Assembly (NCBI GenBank): GCA_963739005.1
Contig: CAVTYQ010000002.1
Coordinates: 868,001-932,000 of the forward strand
Length of the DNA: 64,000 nucleotides
Direction: 5' to 3'
Source of the DNA: DASWJZ01 sp963739005
GTDB lineage: Bacteria; Pseudomonadota; Alphaproteobacteria; Rhizobiales; Afifellaceae
The notes beneath the pieces are model-generated. The model saw only the letters and a program-made list of their open reading frames with translations, was not told the origin of the DNA and did no database searches. The translations under genes were made by a program, and so were the position numbers. Shown here piece after piece: positions 16,694-25,973 of this stretch. Numbering within the stretch: position 1 is the stretch's first letter; each line of letters opens with the position of its first letter.

Positions 16694-18502
16694 TCAGGCC
16701 GGCTCCAACCGCTCCTCGCCCGGATTCTCCTGCACCAGATGCATCGTCGCATCGACGAGCAGGTGCCGGTCGTGGAACGCGACAACCGCTGCACGATGCG
16801 TCGTGCTGACGATCGCGGTGCCTTTCAGGCGTTCCTTGAGGAGGGGGTAGATGCGCGCCTCGGTCGGCGCGTCGAGTGCCGACGTGCCCTCGTCGATGAA
16901 GATCCAGTCCGGCTTCAGAAGCAGCGCCCGCGCAAAAGCCAGCCTCTGCTGCTCGCCGACAGAGAGCGCAAGTGACCAGTTCGCCGCCTCGTCGAGACGC
17001 CCGGCGAGGTGGCCGAGGAGGCAATCCTCAAGCGCCTCGCGGCACGTCTCGTCGTCGTATTTGGCTGGCGGCTCAGGATAGCAGAGGGCGTCGCGGAGCG
17101 TGCCGATCGGCAGATAGGGACGCTGCGGCAGGAAAAGCACGCGTGCGTCCTTCGGCGTGTCGATGACGCCGTCGCCATAGGGCCACAGGCCCGCCAGCAC
17201 GCGAAACAGCGTCGTTTTGCCGCTCCCCGAGGACCCGCTGAGCGACACCGTCTCGCCGGCGTGCACCACGAAGTTCGCCTTGTCGATGAGGAGCTCGCCG
17301 TTCGGAAGCCGAACGTCGACGCCTTTGACCGCGAGCGTGCTTTCCGCGCCGGGTTCGACCTTGATCCCGGTCTTTGCGCTCGCCTCCTTCGCCCGCTCCA
17401 TCGCCTCGCCGAAGGAGGTCAAGCGGTCGACCACCGCCATCCAGTTCGCCACCGTCGGATAGGCGTCGACGAACCACGACAGCGAGCCCTGCACCTGCGC
17501 GAACGCTCCCGCTGTTTGCGTCAAGACGCCGAGCGGCACGATGCCGGCGAAATAGCGCGGTGAAGCGACGATGATCGGGAAGATCGACGCGACCTGTCCG
17601 TAGAAGGAGGTGAGCCAATTGAGCCGCTTGTTGTATTTCATGTAGAGCCACCAGGTCGAATAGACTCTGGCGAAGCTCCCGCGTAGGCCGCGCTCTTCGT
17701 CGGGCTCGCCGTGATAGAGTGCGATCTGCTCCGAATTCTCGCGAATGCGCGTCATCCGGTAACGGAAGTCGGCGTTGTAGCGCTGCAGGTTGAAATTGAT
17801 GCCGATCAGCGGGCGACCGATCCGATAGGTGAGCCACGAGCCGACCACGGCATAGAGGACCGCGGCCCAGAACATGTAGCCTGGTATCGTGATCCCGCCG
17901 AAGATCGGGATCACGATGCTGCCCGAGAGACCCCAAAGAATCGCGGTGAAGGTGACGAGCGTCATCACCTGCGACAGAAGGTCGATCGAGATGTCGAGCG
18001 TCTGATCCGCAAACGACGCGCAGTCCTGCTCGATGCGCTGTTCCGGATTGTCGGTGAGGTCGCCGACGAGCTCCATGCGGTAGTAGGTGAGGTTGCCGAG
18101 CCAGTCGCGGAAATAGACGTCGGTCAGCCAGCGCCGCCAGCGGATCGTCAGAAGCTGCTGGAACCATTGATTGTAGACGGCGACGAAGATCAGCAGGGCT
18201 ACGAGCACGATCCAGTATTCCACCTCGTAGCGGAATGCGGCGGCGTCCTTCTGCTGGATCGCATCGAAGAAACGGCCGTTCCAGTCGTTCAACAACTTCG
18301 ACATGTAGACGAGCAGGATGTTGAGGCTGAAGATCAGCACAAGCGTGGCGCGGCCGATCCAGCCCTCCCTGAGGCTGAAGGAAAGCCCGAGGACTCGAAA
18401 GGCGACGGGGTCCTTGGCGAACCAGTAGGGCTTGGCGAGCGCCCAGAGCTTCGTGATGAAGCTCCGCGCGGCCGCCAGTTTCGGCAGGAAATTGTTGATC
18501 AT
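16694..18502 (-). CDS. ABC transporter, SbmA/BacA-like permease fused to ATPase
   Basis: 602 residues. N-terminal ABC_membrane_2 region with six helices and the family motif LLNDWNGRFFDAIQ near residue 72; C-terminal nucleotide-binding domain with Walker A GSSGSGKTT, signature LSVGEQQRLAFARAL and Walker B WIFIDEGTSALD, all intact. Same architecture as E. coli YddA and M. tuberculosis Rv1819c, the latter known to import cobalamin and other hydrophilic compounds. It is 24 bases upstream of the NicO transporter gene on the same strand. Substrate and direction here are unknown. Confidence 0.88.
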   Translation of the reverse strand: MINNFLPKLAAARSFITKLWALAKPYWFAKDPVAFRVLGLSFSLREGWIGRATLVLIFSLNILLVYMSKLLNDWNGRFFDAIQQKDAAAFRYEVEYWIVLVALLIFVAVYNQWFQQLLTIRWRRWLTDVYFRDWLGNLTYYRMELVGDLTDNPEQRIEQDCASFADQTLDISIDLLSQVMTLVTFTAILWGLSGSIVIPIFGGITIPGYMFWAAVLYAVVGSWLTYRIGRPLIGINFNLQRYNADFRYRMTRIRENSEQIALYHGEPDEERGLRGSFARVYSTWWLYMKYNKRLNWLTSFYGQVASIFPIIVASPRYFAGIVPLGVLTQTAGAFAQVQGSLSWFVDAYPTVANWMAVVDRLTSFGEAMERAKEASAKTGIKVEPGAESTLAVKGVDVRLPNGELLIDKANFVVHAGETVSLSGSSGSGKTTLFRVLAGLWPYGDGVIDTPKDARVLFLPQRPYLPIGTLRDALCYPEPPAKYDDETCREALEDCLLGHLAGRLDEAANWSLALSVGEQQRLAFARALLLKPDWIFIDEGTSALDAPTEARIYPLLKERLKGTAIVSTTHRAAVVAFHDRHLLVDATMHLVQENPGEERLEPA

Positions 18503-18603
18503 CGCGATATCCGATGTGAAGGCCGGGGCATACTTCCCCTATAGTCGAGTCGCACCAATTGAATCTTTCGTTAGGTAGCGGGAGTCCCGGGGCCGGCAGC
18601 CTC

Positions 18604-19788
18604 TCAGGCTTCGGCGATCGAAAGCGCCAACGCCAGGAGCGCCCGGTCGGAACCGGGAGGGCCAATTAGCGACAACCCGAGCGGGCAACCGTCGAGCTCG
18701 GCGAGCGGCATCGATATCTGCGGCAGGCCGGAAAGCCCGGCGATGCAGAGAATCGAAAGCGCCCGCTCGCGGTAGGCCTGCAACTCCTCGCCCCGAAGAT
18801 CGCGCTTCGGCGCGATCGCGGGCACCGTCGGCAGCATCAGCACCGCATCGTCGCCGAGAAGCTCCTTGACCCGCGCGCGTTGCGCCTTGCGGTTCTTCTC
18901 CGCCTCCCGCAGCTCCGATGGATCGAGCGTCTTGCCGAACTCGAAGCGCTCGCGCACGCCCGGCGTCATGTCGGGATTGCGCGACGTAATCCACGCCCCG
19001 TGCGCCTTCCAGGCCTCCGCCGCTTGCAGGCGCCGGAAAGTCCAATACCAGTGCTCGAGTCCCTCCGGTGCGACGGTTGCGTTGGTCGGATCGCCGAGAC
19101 GGTCGACCACGTTCCCCTCGGCTTCTTCGAGCGCATCGGCCTCGCGATCGGAGAGGAGCTGCACGAACGCGTCCTCCGCGCGGAGCAGCCGCGTCAGCGC
19201 GAAGGCGCGCTTGTCCTCGCCGAGGAAGATCGGCGCGACGCGCCCGAAGATCTCCGCCTTGTCGGCGAAGTAGCCGACCGTGTCGAAGGATGGGGCGAGC
19301 GGCATCCCGCGCGAATTGTCGACGCGCCCGTGCGTCGGGCGGATTCCCCACAGCCCGCAATAGCTCGCCGGCGCGCGGACCGAGCCGCCCGTATCGGAGC
19401 CGATGGCGAAGTCGCAGAGCTCGGCCGCGACCGCGGCCGCCGAGCCGGACGACGACCCGCCGGTGATGCGGCCCTCGGCGCGCACGTTGATCGGCTCGTC
19501 GTAGTGTTTGTTCTGCCCGTTCATCGAAAAGGTCAGCTCGTCGGTTTGCGTCTTGCCGACGAAGGCCGCGCCGGCGTCGAGCATCTTCTGGACGATCGGC
19601 GCGCTGGTCTTGTGGATCGGGCTCTCGGCCGCCTTGAGCGGACTGCCGCCGCCGGTTGGGTAACCGGCGACGTCGAAAATGTCCTTGACCGCGAAGGTCA
19701 GATCCTTGAGCGGCCCCTCCGCCGCCGAAGGCACCTCGACCTCGCCGTAATCAAGGAACGCGTTGACCGCGTCGCCACGAATGATCAT
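18604..19788 (-). CDS. Amidase (amidase signature family)
   Basis: 394 residues with the Ser-cis-Ser-Lys triad: Lys35 in FAVKDIFDV, the cis-Ser in ITGGSSSGSAAA (residues 112-113) and the nucleophile in GSDTGGSVRAP (Ser136). Length is short for the family but the motif region is complete. It could hydrolyse the amides made by the nitrile hydratase 5 kb away, yet it is separated from that operon and on the other strand, so this is only a possibility. Divergent from gluQ. Confidence 0.9.
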   Translation of the reverse strand: MIIRGDAVNAFLDYGEVEVPSAAEGPLKDLTFAVKDIFDVAGYPTGGGSPLKAAESPIHKTSAPIVQKMLDAGAAFVGKTQTDELTFSMNGQNKHYDEPINVRAEGRITGGSSSGSAAAVAAELCDFAIGSDTGGSVRAPASYCGLWGIRPTHGRVDNSRGMPLAPSFDTVGYFADKAEIFGRVAPIFLGEDKRAFALTRLLRAEDAFVQLLSDREADALEEAEGNVVDRLGDPTNATVAPEGLEHWYWTFRRLQAAEAWKAHGAWITSRNPDMTPGVRERFEFGKTLDPSELREAEKNRKAQRARVKELLGDDAVLMLPTVPAIAPKRDLRGEELQAYRERALSILCIAGLSGLPQISMPLAELDGCPLGLSLIGPPGSDRALLALALSIAEA

Positions 19789-19835
19789 TCGATCCCTCCG
19801 CCCCTATAGGGACACTCACACAGGCGAAGCGCAAC

Positions 19836-20699
19836 ATGCCGAGATCGGACGGAACGCCGCGCGTCTTCCGCTTTGCGCCGAGCCCGAACGGGTATTTGCA
19901 CCGCGGACACACGCTCTCGGCGCTCCTGAACCACAGGGCGGCGAAAGCGACCAGCGGTCGCTTCCTCGTCCGTATGGAGGACTACGACGCGGCGCGCTCG
20001 CGCGCAGCGTTCGAGACAGCGATCTATCAGGACCTCGACTGGCTCGGACTCACTTGGGAGGTGCCGGTGCTTAGGCAGAGCCAGCGCCTCAACACCTATT
20101 CCGCTGCCCTCGAAGAGCTCGACCGGCTCGGGCTCCTCTACCCCGCGTTCATGACGCGCGCCGAAATCGCCGCGATTTCCCGGGTGCACGATCCGGACGG
20201 CGCGCCGCTCTATCCCGGCGACGAGCGCAACTGGAGCCAGGCCAAGCGCAGGGCGGCGATCGACAGCGGCGCGCCCTACGCGCTCCGCCTCGACACGCGC
20301 AGTCTGCTTCGCGACCTTCCGCCACTCACCTGGAGCGAAATCGATCCGTTCGGAGAGAGCGCTCCGTTGCTCAGAGGCGTCGACCTCGCGCTCTGGGGCG
20401 ACGTGCTCCTCGCACGCAAGGAGGTGCGGGCGAGCTATCATCTCGCCGTCGTCGTCGACGACGCGTTCCAGGGCGTGAGCGACGTCGTGCGCGGCAAGGA
20501 CCTCCAGCCGTCGACCTCGGTCCACCGCGTCCTGCAGACGCTGCTCGGCCTTCCCGAGCCGCGCTACTTCCACCATCGGCTGATCCTCGATGAGAACGGC
20601 GAGAAGCTTTCGAAATCGCGCGATTCCGAATCGATCCGCGTGCGGCGCGAAGCGGGCGAGACGCCGTCGATGCTGATCGCGGGCCTCGGCCTCACCTAG
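19836..20699 (+). CDS. gluQ: Glutamyl-Q tRNA(Asp) synthetase
   Basis: 287 residues, a truncated glutamyl-tRNA synthetase that attaches glutamate to queuosine in the anticodon of tRNA-Asp. The HIGH-like motif is in FAPSPNGYLHRGH and the KMSKS-like motif is KLSKS near residue 255; the anticodon-binding domain is absent, as expected for GluQ. The motif RFAPSPNG at the N-terminus fixes the start at the ATG at 19836. Its stop overlaps the convergent AEC transporter stop. Confidence 0.93.
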   Translation: MPRSDGTPRVFRFAPSPNGYLHRGHTLSALLNHRAAKATSGRFLVRMEDYDAARSRAAFETAIYQDLDWLGLTWEVPVLRQSQRLNTYSAALEELDRLGLLYPAFMTRAEIAAISRVHDPDGAPLYPGDERNWSQAKRRAAIDSGAPYALRLDTRSLLRDLPPLTWSEIDPFGESAPLLRGVDLALWGDVLLARKEVRASYHLAVVVDDAFQGVSDVVRGKDLQPSTSVHRVLQTLLGLPEPRYFHHRLILDENGEKLSKSRDSESIRVRREAGETPSMLIAGLGLT

Positions 20700-21655
20700 C
20701 CGAGCGTCGTCTGAAGGATAGCGAGCCAGAGTGTGACGGTCGCGACGCCCGCCGCCGTCGAGATCAAAAGCGTGTTCGAGGCGAGCGCCTGGCCGGTGCC
20801 GAGACGACTTGCGATCAGGAAGGCGTTGACGCCGGTCGGCGACGAGGCCGTCAGCGTCAGCGCCGCAACGCCGACCGGTGAAAGCCCAATTCCTCGCGCC
20901 GCCGCGAAGACAAGCGACGGCAGCAGGAAAAGCTTGAGGACCGAGAGCGCGATCGCCGGCCGCACCTGCCGCGCTATGCCGTAGTTCACCAGCGCCATGC
21001 CGGACGCGAAGAGCGCCAGCGGTCCGGCCGAGTTCGCCAAAGGATCGATCACCTTGGCGGCGACGGTTGGGATCGGAAGACCCGTCGCGCGCCAGAGGAG
21101 TCCGGCGAAAATGCCGATCAGGATCGGATGCAGCGCCAGCGAGATCGCCAGGCGGCGAAGGGTCTTCGCGCGCGGCGTCGGATCGGTCTCCTTTCCCTCC
21201 TTCGCGAGCGCCCACTCGTTGAGAAAGACGCTCAGGAGCATCGTCGCCGGCAGATGCACCGAGACGATGATGATGAGAAAGACGGTGCCGCTCTCGCCGA
21301 GCGCCGTCTGCATCAGCGGCAATCCGATCAGCACGGCATTGGAATAGGCGGCCGATGCGCCGGCGACGATCCCGGCGCGCGCGTCGCGCCCGAAGACGTG
21401 CCGGATCATCAGATGCGCACCGGTCCAGACGATGGCGAAGGGCACGAAATAGGCCGCCCATGCCCGCCACGGCGAGACGCCGTGGAGGTCCGCCTTGGCC
21501 AGTGTCTCGAAAAGAAGGAGCGGGATCGCCAGCGTGAAAACGAAGTCGGTGAGCTTCTCGCCGACTTCGACCGAAAGGAGCCCCACGCGCGCTGTGGCGT
21601 AGCCGAGGCCGATCAGGCCGAAGATCGAAACGACGATGGAGAACGTCGCAGACAA
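20696..21655 (-). CDS. AEC family (auxin efflux carrier-like) transporter
   Basis: About 319 residues, ten predicted helices in two halves of five separated by a charged loop (KEGKETDPTPRAKTLRR). YSNAVLIGLPLMQ and SSPTGVNAFLIA are the characteristic crossover motifs of the AEC/bile-acid-type fold; bacterial relatives export or import dicarboxylates and amino-acid derivatives. No ATG precedes the first helix; TTG at 21655 (followed by SATFSIVV) is my choice and stays uncertain. Divergent from the SDR gene. Confidence 0.88.
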   Translation of the reverse strand: MSATFSIVVSIFGLIGLGYATARVGLLSVEVGEKLTDFVFTLAIPLLLFETLAKADLHGVSPWRAWAAYFVPFAIVWTGAHLMIRHVFGRDARAGIVAGASAAYSNAVLIGLPLMQTALGESGTVFLIIIVSVHLPATMLLSVFLNEWALAKEGKETDPTPRAKTLRRLAISLALHPILIGIFAGLLWRATGLPIPTVAAKVIDPLANSAGPLALFASGMALVNYGIARQVRPAIALSVLKLFLLPSLVFAAARGIGLSPVGVAALTLTASSPTGVNAFLIASRLGTGQALASNTLLISTAAGVATVTLWLAILQTTLG

Positions 21656-21760
21656 ATAGCTCTTCCCCGAGGCTCGAAGTGTCCGGGACGGGCTTCCGGC
21701 CGCGGCCGTTCTGCCATAGAGGTCCGCGCGACGAAAGCTGCGGCGCGACCGCGGAAGACG

Positions 21761-22594
21761 ATGCCGAGAACGATCCTCATCACCGGCTGTTCGAGCGGCA
21801 TCGGCAATGCCTGTGCGCACGGCATGAAGGCGCGCGGCTGGCGCGTCTTCGCGACCGCACGCAGGCCCGCCGACATCGAAGCCCTCGCCGCCGCCGGCCT
21901 CGACGCCCTTTACCTCGATTACGCGGAGCTGGACTCGATCGCAGCCGCGGCGGAGAAGGTTCTGACCGCGACCGGCGGCGCGCTCGACGCGCTCTTCAAC
22001 AACGGCGCCTACGCCCAACCCGGGGCGATCGAGGACATCCCGACCAACGCGCTGCGCGACCAGTTTGAGGCGAACTTCTTCGGCTGGCATGAGCTGACGC
22101 GCCGGGTCGTCCCCGCGATGCGCCGACAGGGCCACGGTCGGATCGTCATGTGCTCGTCGGTCTTGGAGCTGATCGCGATGGGCTATCGCGGGGCTTATGC
22201 CGCGACGAAGTTCGCGCTCGAAGCCTATTCCGATGCGCTTAGGATCGAGCTCGCCGGCGCGGGCATCCGCGTGGCGGTGATCGAGCCCGGTCCGATTCGC
22301 ACGAAGCTCACGGCCACCGCCCTTGCCCACGGACGGAAGAATGTCGACGTCGAAAACTCCGTCCACGCCGCCTACTACCGTCGCCGTTTCGCCGCAATGG
22401 AGAAGGGCGGCAACACCTTCGGCGAGCTCGGGCCGGAGGCAGTGCTTGCCGCGCTCGTCCGCGCCTGCGAGGACAGGAATCCGCGCCCTCAATATTTCGT
22501 CACCCGCCCGACCCGCGCGATGAGCCTGCTGCGACGGATCGCCACGAAGCGCCAGTTGCACGCCTTCCTGGCCTGGGCGACGAACAAGGGATAG
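21761..22594 (+). CDS. SDR family oxidoreductase
   Basis: 277 residues. Classical short-chain dehydrogenase with TGCSSGIG cofactor loop at residues 8-15, NNGAY in place of NNAG, and YAATK as the Tyr-x3-Lys active site; VIEPGPIRTKL follows the active site. The TGCSSGIG form and overall shape are close to 17-beta-hydroxysteroid/retinol dehydrogenase-like SDRs. The ATG at 21761 directly precedes the Rossmann strand. Substrate unknown. Confidence 0.9.
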   Translation: MPRTILITGCSSGIGNACAHGMKARGWRVFATARRPADIEALAAAGLDALYLDYAELDSIAAAAEKVLTATGGALDALFNNGAYAQPGAIEDIPTNALRDQFEANFFGWHELTRRVVPAMRRQGHGRIVMCSSVLELIAMGYRGAYAATKFALEAYSDALRIELAGAGIRVAVIEPGPIRTKLTATALAHGRKNVDVENSVHAAYYRRRFAAMEKGGNTFGELGPEAVLAALVRACEDRNPRPQYFVTRPTRAMSLLRRIATKRQLHAFLAWATNKG

Positions 22595-22660
22595 GAATGC
22601 CGATGCCCGCGTTGAACAGACGGGCCGTCCTGCAACGCCCGTCGCAACCGGAACGCCGCC

Positions 22661-22852
22661 ATGGATATTTCCACAAAGATCATCATGCCGATCGCGCTCG
22701 CGATCGTTTTCGCCATCCTCTTGGCCGGACTGTGGAACATGATGCGGGGCGGCTCGCCGAACCGGTCGCAGAACCTGATGCGCGCCCGTGTCGTGGCGCA
22801 GTTCGCGGCGATCGTCGTTGCGATGACCGCGCTGTGGCTGGCGGGGCGTTAG
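22661..22852 (+). CDS. Small twin-transmembrane HIG1-domain protein
   Basis: 63 residues with two helices flanking the conserved turn GLWNMMRGGSPNRSQNLMRARV. This is the bacterial HIG1 (hypoxia-induced gene 1) domain; mitochondrial relatives (Rcf1/Rcf2) associate with cytochrome oxidase. Common just upstream of cobalamin adenosyltransferase genes in rhizobia, which agrees with the adenosyltransferase 0.8 kb downstream. Small, but length and motif are complete. Confidence 0.85.
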   Translation: MDISTKIIMPIALAIVFAILLAGLWNMMRGGSPNRSQNLMRARVVAQFAAIVVAMTALWLAGR

Positions 22853-23014
22853 AGCCCGGATCACGGGTCGCCCTAACGGAAAATGGCGCCTGCGTTGCCA
22901 TGATGTCACAGCCGGCTGAAGATCGCCCGGCGCCCCCTCCCCCGCCGGCCACGATCCGCTAGCATCGAAGGAACGGGCGGCGCCGCCCCAAATGGGCGGC
23001 CAAAAGGGGGCGGA

Positions 23015-23608
23015 ATGCGTGGCATCCTAGGTCTTGCGCTTGGCGCGCTGCTCGCGGCCCTCGCGGCGGTTTCGCCGTCCCTCGCGCAGGACTATTCCGG
23101 GTCCGGATCGAACGGCGGCCTTGCGGGGATTTTCGACGAGGTGCGGGTCGGAACGGTCTTTTCCGTGCAGCCCAACGACAATTCCGGCGTGATCGTGAGC
23201 GGTCAGCTCTACTTCAGAGCCTTCGGGCCGCCCCGCCAGAACTACTTCGCCAACACGCTGCTTCGCCCGCGCATCTTCGTCGGCGGAAATCTCGCGACGG
23301 CCGACGACGGCGTCAGCCAAGTCTATGCCGGACTCACCTGGCACTTCCCGATCTACGATCCCTTCTTCCTCGAGGCGAGCTTCGGCGGCACCTACCACGA
23401 CGGCCCGCTCGAGAGCCCCCCCGGGGGGCTCGATCTCGGCTGCCACTGGCTCTTTCACGAGAGGCTCGGTCTGGGCTTTGATATCGGCCAGCATTGGACG
23501 CTCCTCGCCTCCGCCGATCACTCATCGCACGCCCACCTTTGCGACGGCGGCAAAGCCGGCAACAGCGGCATCACGCATGCCGGCGTCTATGCCGGCTACC
23601 GGTTCTAG
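23015..23608 (+). CDS. Acyloxyacyl hydrolase, PagL-like lipid A 3-O-deacylase
   Basis: 197 residues: signal peptide to about residue 24 (SLAQ), then an eight-strand outer-membrane barrel ending in phenylalanine. The catalytic HxS of PagL is present as ADHSSHAHLC around residues 168-177, and the end (GVYAGYRF) is the usual outer-membrane sorting signal. It would remove the 3-O-acyl chain of lipid A. GGGGGCGG before the ATG serves as ribosome-binding site. A gene inserted between the HIG1 protein and the adenosyltransferase. Confidence 0.85.
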   Translation: MRGILGLALGALLAALAAVSPSLAQDYSGSGSNGGLAGIFDEVRVGTVFSVQPNDNSGVIVSGQLYFRAFGPPRQNYFANTLLRPRIFVGGNLATADDGVSQVYAGLTWHFPIYDPFFLEASFGGTYHDGPLESPPGGLDLGCHWLFHERLGLGFDIGQHWTLLASADHSSHAHLCDGGKAGNSGITHAGVYAGYRF

Positions 23609-23682
23609 AAGCAGCTGACGCCGGCCGCGCCACCGACGCGGCCCACGTGACGCGGCAAGGGGCGGCCGGTAAGGTCGCCCGC

Positions 23683-24264
23683 ATGGTCATCCTGAACAAG
23701 ATCTACACCAAGACCGGCGACGACGGCACGACCGCGCTCGGCACCGGCGAGCGGCGGCCGAAGGACGATCTCAGGATCGAGGGCTACGGCACGGTGGACG
23801 AGACAAATGCTGCGGTCGGCGTAGCGCGGACCGAGCTGTCGCCGGAATTCGCCGAACTCGACCAGATGCTCGCCGCAATCCAGAACGACCTCTTCGACCT
23901 CGGCGCCGAGCTGGCGACACCCGACGATGGGAAGCCGAAGGACTACGAGCCGCTCCGCGTCGTCACCGCGCAGGTCGAGCGGATCGAGCACGACATCGAC
24001 CGCCTGAACGCCGACCTTGCGCCGCTTCGCTCCTTCGTTCTCCCCGCCGGAAGCCGCGCCGCCGCCGCGCTTCACGTTGCCCGCACGATCGCCCGCCGCG
24101 CCGAGCGGCTGATGGTGACGCTCGCGCGAAAAGAGCCGGAGCGCGTCGGCCGCCCGGCGCTCCTCTACATGAACCGCCTTTCCGACTTCCTCTTCGTGGC
24201 CAGCCGCTTCGTGAACGCGAAAGGCGCCGGCGACGTACTTTGGGTGCCCGGCAAGAACCGCTGA
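23683..24264 (+). CDS. Cob(I)yrinic acid a,c-diamide adenosyltransferase, PduO type
   Basis: 193 residues. Transfers the adenosyl group of ATP to cob(I)alamin. KIYTKTGDDGTTALGTGERRPKDD at residues 5-30 is the ATP-binding N-terminus of PduO/MMAB enzymes (the stretch after TKTGD is diagnostic), followed by VDETNAAVG and the C-terminal RTIARRAER and NRLSDFLFVASR segments. The start ATG at 23683 precedes the core immediately. Confidence 0.95.
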   Translation: MVILNKIYTKTGDDGTTALGTGERRPKDDLRIEGYGTVDETNAAVGVARTELSPEFAELDQMLAAIQNDLFDLGAELATPDDGKPKDYEPLRVVTAQVERIEHDIDRLNADLAPLRSFVLPAGSRAAAALHVARTIARRAERLMVTLARKEPERVGRPALLYMNRLSDFLFVASRFVNAKGAGDVLWVPGKNR

Positions 24265-24265
24265 A

Positions 24266-25322
24266 TCAATAACCGGCGACTTCGACGACAGCTTCGGCGA
24301 AGGCCTGAGGGGCTTCCTGGGGCAGATTGTGCCCGATGCCGCCCGTGATCAGCCGATGCGAATATTTGCCCGAGAACTTCTTGGCATACGCACTAGGCTC
24401 CGGGTGCGGGGCGCCGTTGGCGTCGCCCTCCATCGTAATCGTCGGCACCCCGATGACGGGTCCCTCGGCGAGCCGCTTCTCGAGATCGTCGTATTTGGCC
24501 TCGCCTTCAGCCAGTCCGAGCCGCCAGCGGTAGTTATGGATGACGATCGCCACGTGATCCGGGTTGTCGAACGCTGCGGCGCTGCGCGCGAAGGTCGCCT
24601 CGTCGAAGCTCCATTGCGGCGACGCGAGCTGCCAGATGAGCCTGGCGAAGTCGCGCGTGTATTTTTCGTAGCCGGCGCGGCCGCGATCCGTTGCGAAGTA
24701 GTACTGATACCACCACAGCAGCTCGGCCTTCGGCGGCAGCGGATTCTTTTCAGCGGCCTGGCTGCCAATCAGATAACCGCTGACTGAGACCATGGCTTTG
24801 CAGCGCTCCGGCCACAGGGCTCCGACAATGTTGGCCGTGCGCGCACCCCAATCAAAGCCACCAATGATGGCTTTATCGATCTTCAAGGCGTCCATGAACG
24901 CGACGATGTCTGCAGCGATTCGCCGCCGGCTCGCCGTTCCGCATCGTGTCGTCGGCGAGGAAGCGCGTCGTGCCATAGCCGCGCAGGTGGGGGACGACGA
25001 CCCGATACCCCTTCGACGCGAGGAGCGGCGCAACGTCGACGAAGGCGTGGATGTCGTAGGGCCAGCCGTGGAGGAGGAGCACGGGCGCACCGGCAGAAGG
25101 TCCAAGCTCGGCGTATCCGACGCTGAGCACCCCGGCGTCTATCTGCTTCAGCGGGACGAGAGAATCCTCTGTCGCGCTGATCGGGACAATTCTTGCCGGA
25201 TCTACCGTAGCGGATGCCGCTCGCGCCGCCGCGAAATCCAACGCGACCGATGTCATTGCAGCAGCGCCGAGGAAACGGCGGCGACCGTGATCGATCCTCT
25301 CAGGCGCTTCGATCTCGTCCAT
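24266..25322 (-). pseudogene. Alpha/beta hydrolase (epoxide hydrolase/haloalkane-type), frameshifted
   Basis: Two adjacent frames together encode one alpha/beta hydrolase. The first part (from the ATG at 25322) has a Tat-like signal RRRFLGAAAM, the oxyanion motif LLLHGWPYD and RGYGTTRFLADDTMRNGEP; the second part continues with IAADIVAFMDALKID, the nucleophile elbow GGFDWGARTA and the catalytic-histidine end GGIGHNLPQ. The break is at the AA on the minus strand at 24919-24920, where one extra base shifts the frame. It could be a real lesion or a one-base sequence error. Third in a row with cytochrome P460 and an epoxide hydrolase. Confidence 0.8.
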
Positions 25323-25367
25323 GTTGAAGCCTCTCTGATCGAAAGCCGGAACCGTGCGACCAGACTG

Positions 25368-25892
25368 TCAAGGGGCGTAGTGATTGAAAACAAAGTCGCG
25401 GGCCTTGACGATCTGGTGGCAGGCGAAGCAGGTATTTTGCACCGCCGCGTCGGCCGGTTTGCCGTCGTTGAATTGCGCGAATCCCCAGCCGCCGGTCGAG
25501 GCGTATTTTGTCGAGTCCTTGACCATGAACTGAACCCCGTTCTTGGGCAGGCCCGCGACGTAGGACTGGAGATGGCCAAAGGCCTTTTCGCTTTCCTCCA
25601 ACGGGTCGTAGCTCCAGGCGAGCCGGGCGATGACGGTGCCGTCCGGATAAGGAAGCTCTCCGGCCCGGGCGGCCTTGATCGCTATGTCGTTGCCGAGAAT
25701 GGCTCTTAGATCGTCGAGCTTGCCTTCTTTGTGGGCCACCGCGATCAGCGCCCAGGCGCGATATCCGTCGGGGAGTTTGATTCCGTAGACCGGAGACACC
25801 TCTTCGTCGCCCTGTCCGGAGGCAGGAGCCATGATGGCGACTACGGCGGCCACCGCCGCGGCTGCAACCGACACGAAGACCATCCGCTTCAT
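25368..25892 (-). CDS. Cytochrome P460 family heme protein
   Basis: 174 residues with a signal peptide (residues 1-27, ending near ASGQG) and a single c-type heme motif CFACH close to the C-terminus (about residue 155), the P460 arrangement. The stretch DGTVIARLAWSYDP and the GWGFAQF motif before the heme site match the family. Family members include hydroxylamine-oxidising cytochrome P460, but many distant ones are of unknown function, and the lysine crosslink cannot be judged here. Periplasmic. Confidence 0.85.
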   Translation of the reverse strand: MKRMVFVSVAAAAVAAVVAIMAPASGQGDEEVSPVYGIKLPDGYRAWALIAVAHKEGKLDDLRAILGNDIAIKAARAGELPYPDGTVIARLAWSYDPLEESEKAFGHLQSYVAGLPKNGVQFMVKDSTKYASTGGWGFAQFNDGKPADAAVQNTCFACHQIVKARDFVFNHYAP

Positions 25893-25973
25893 GCGGTGCT
25901 CCCTTTCCGCCGCGTCACGACCGAAGGCTCTTCAGGAGACGGCGCGCAGCCACGCGCGCCGTCTACTGCATCG

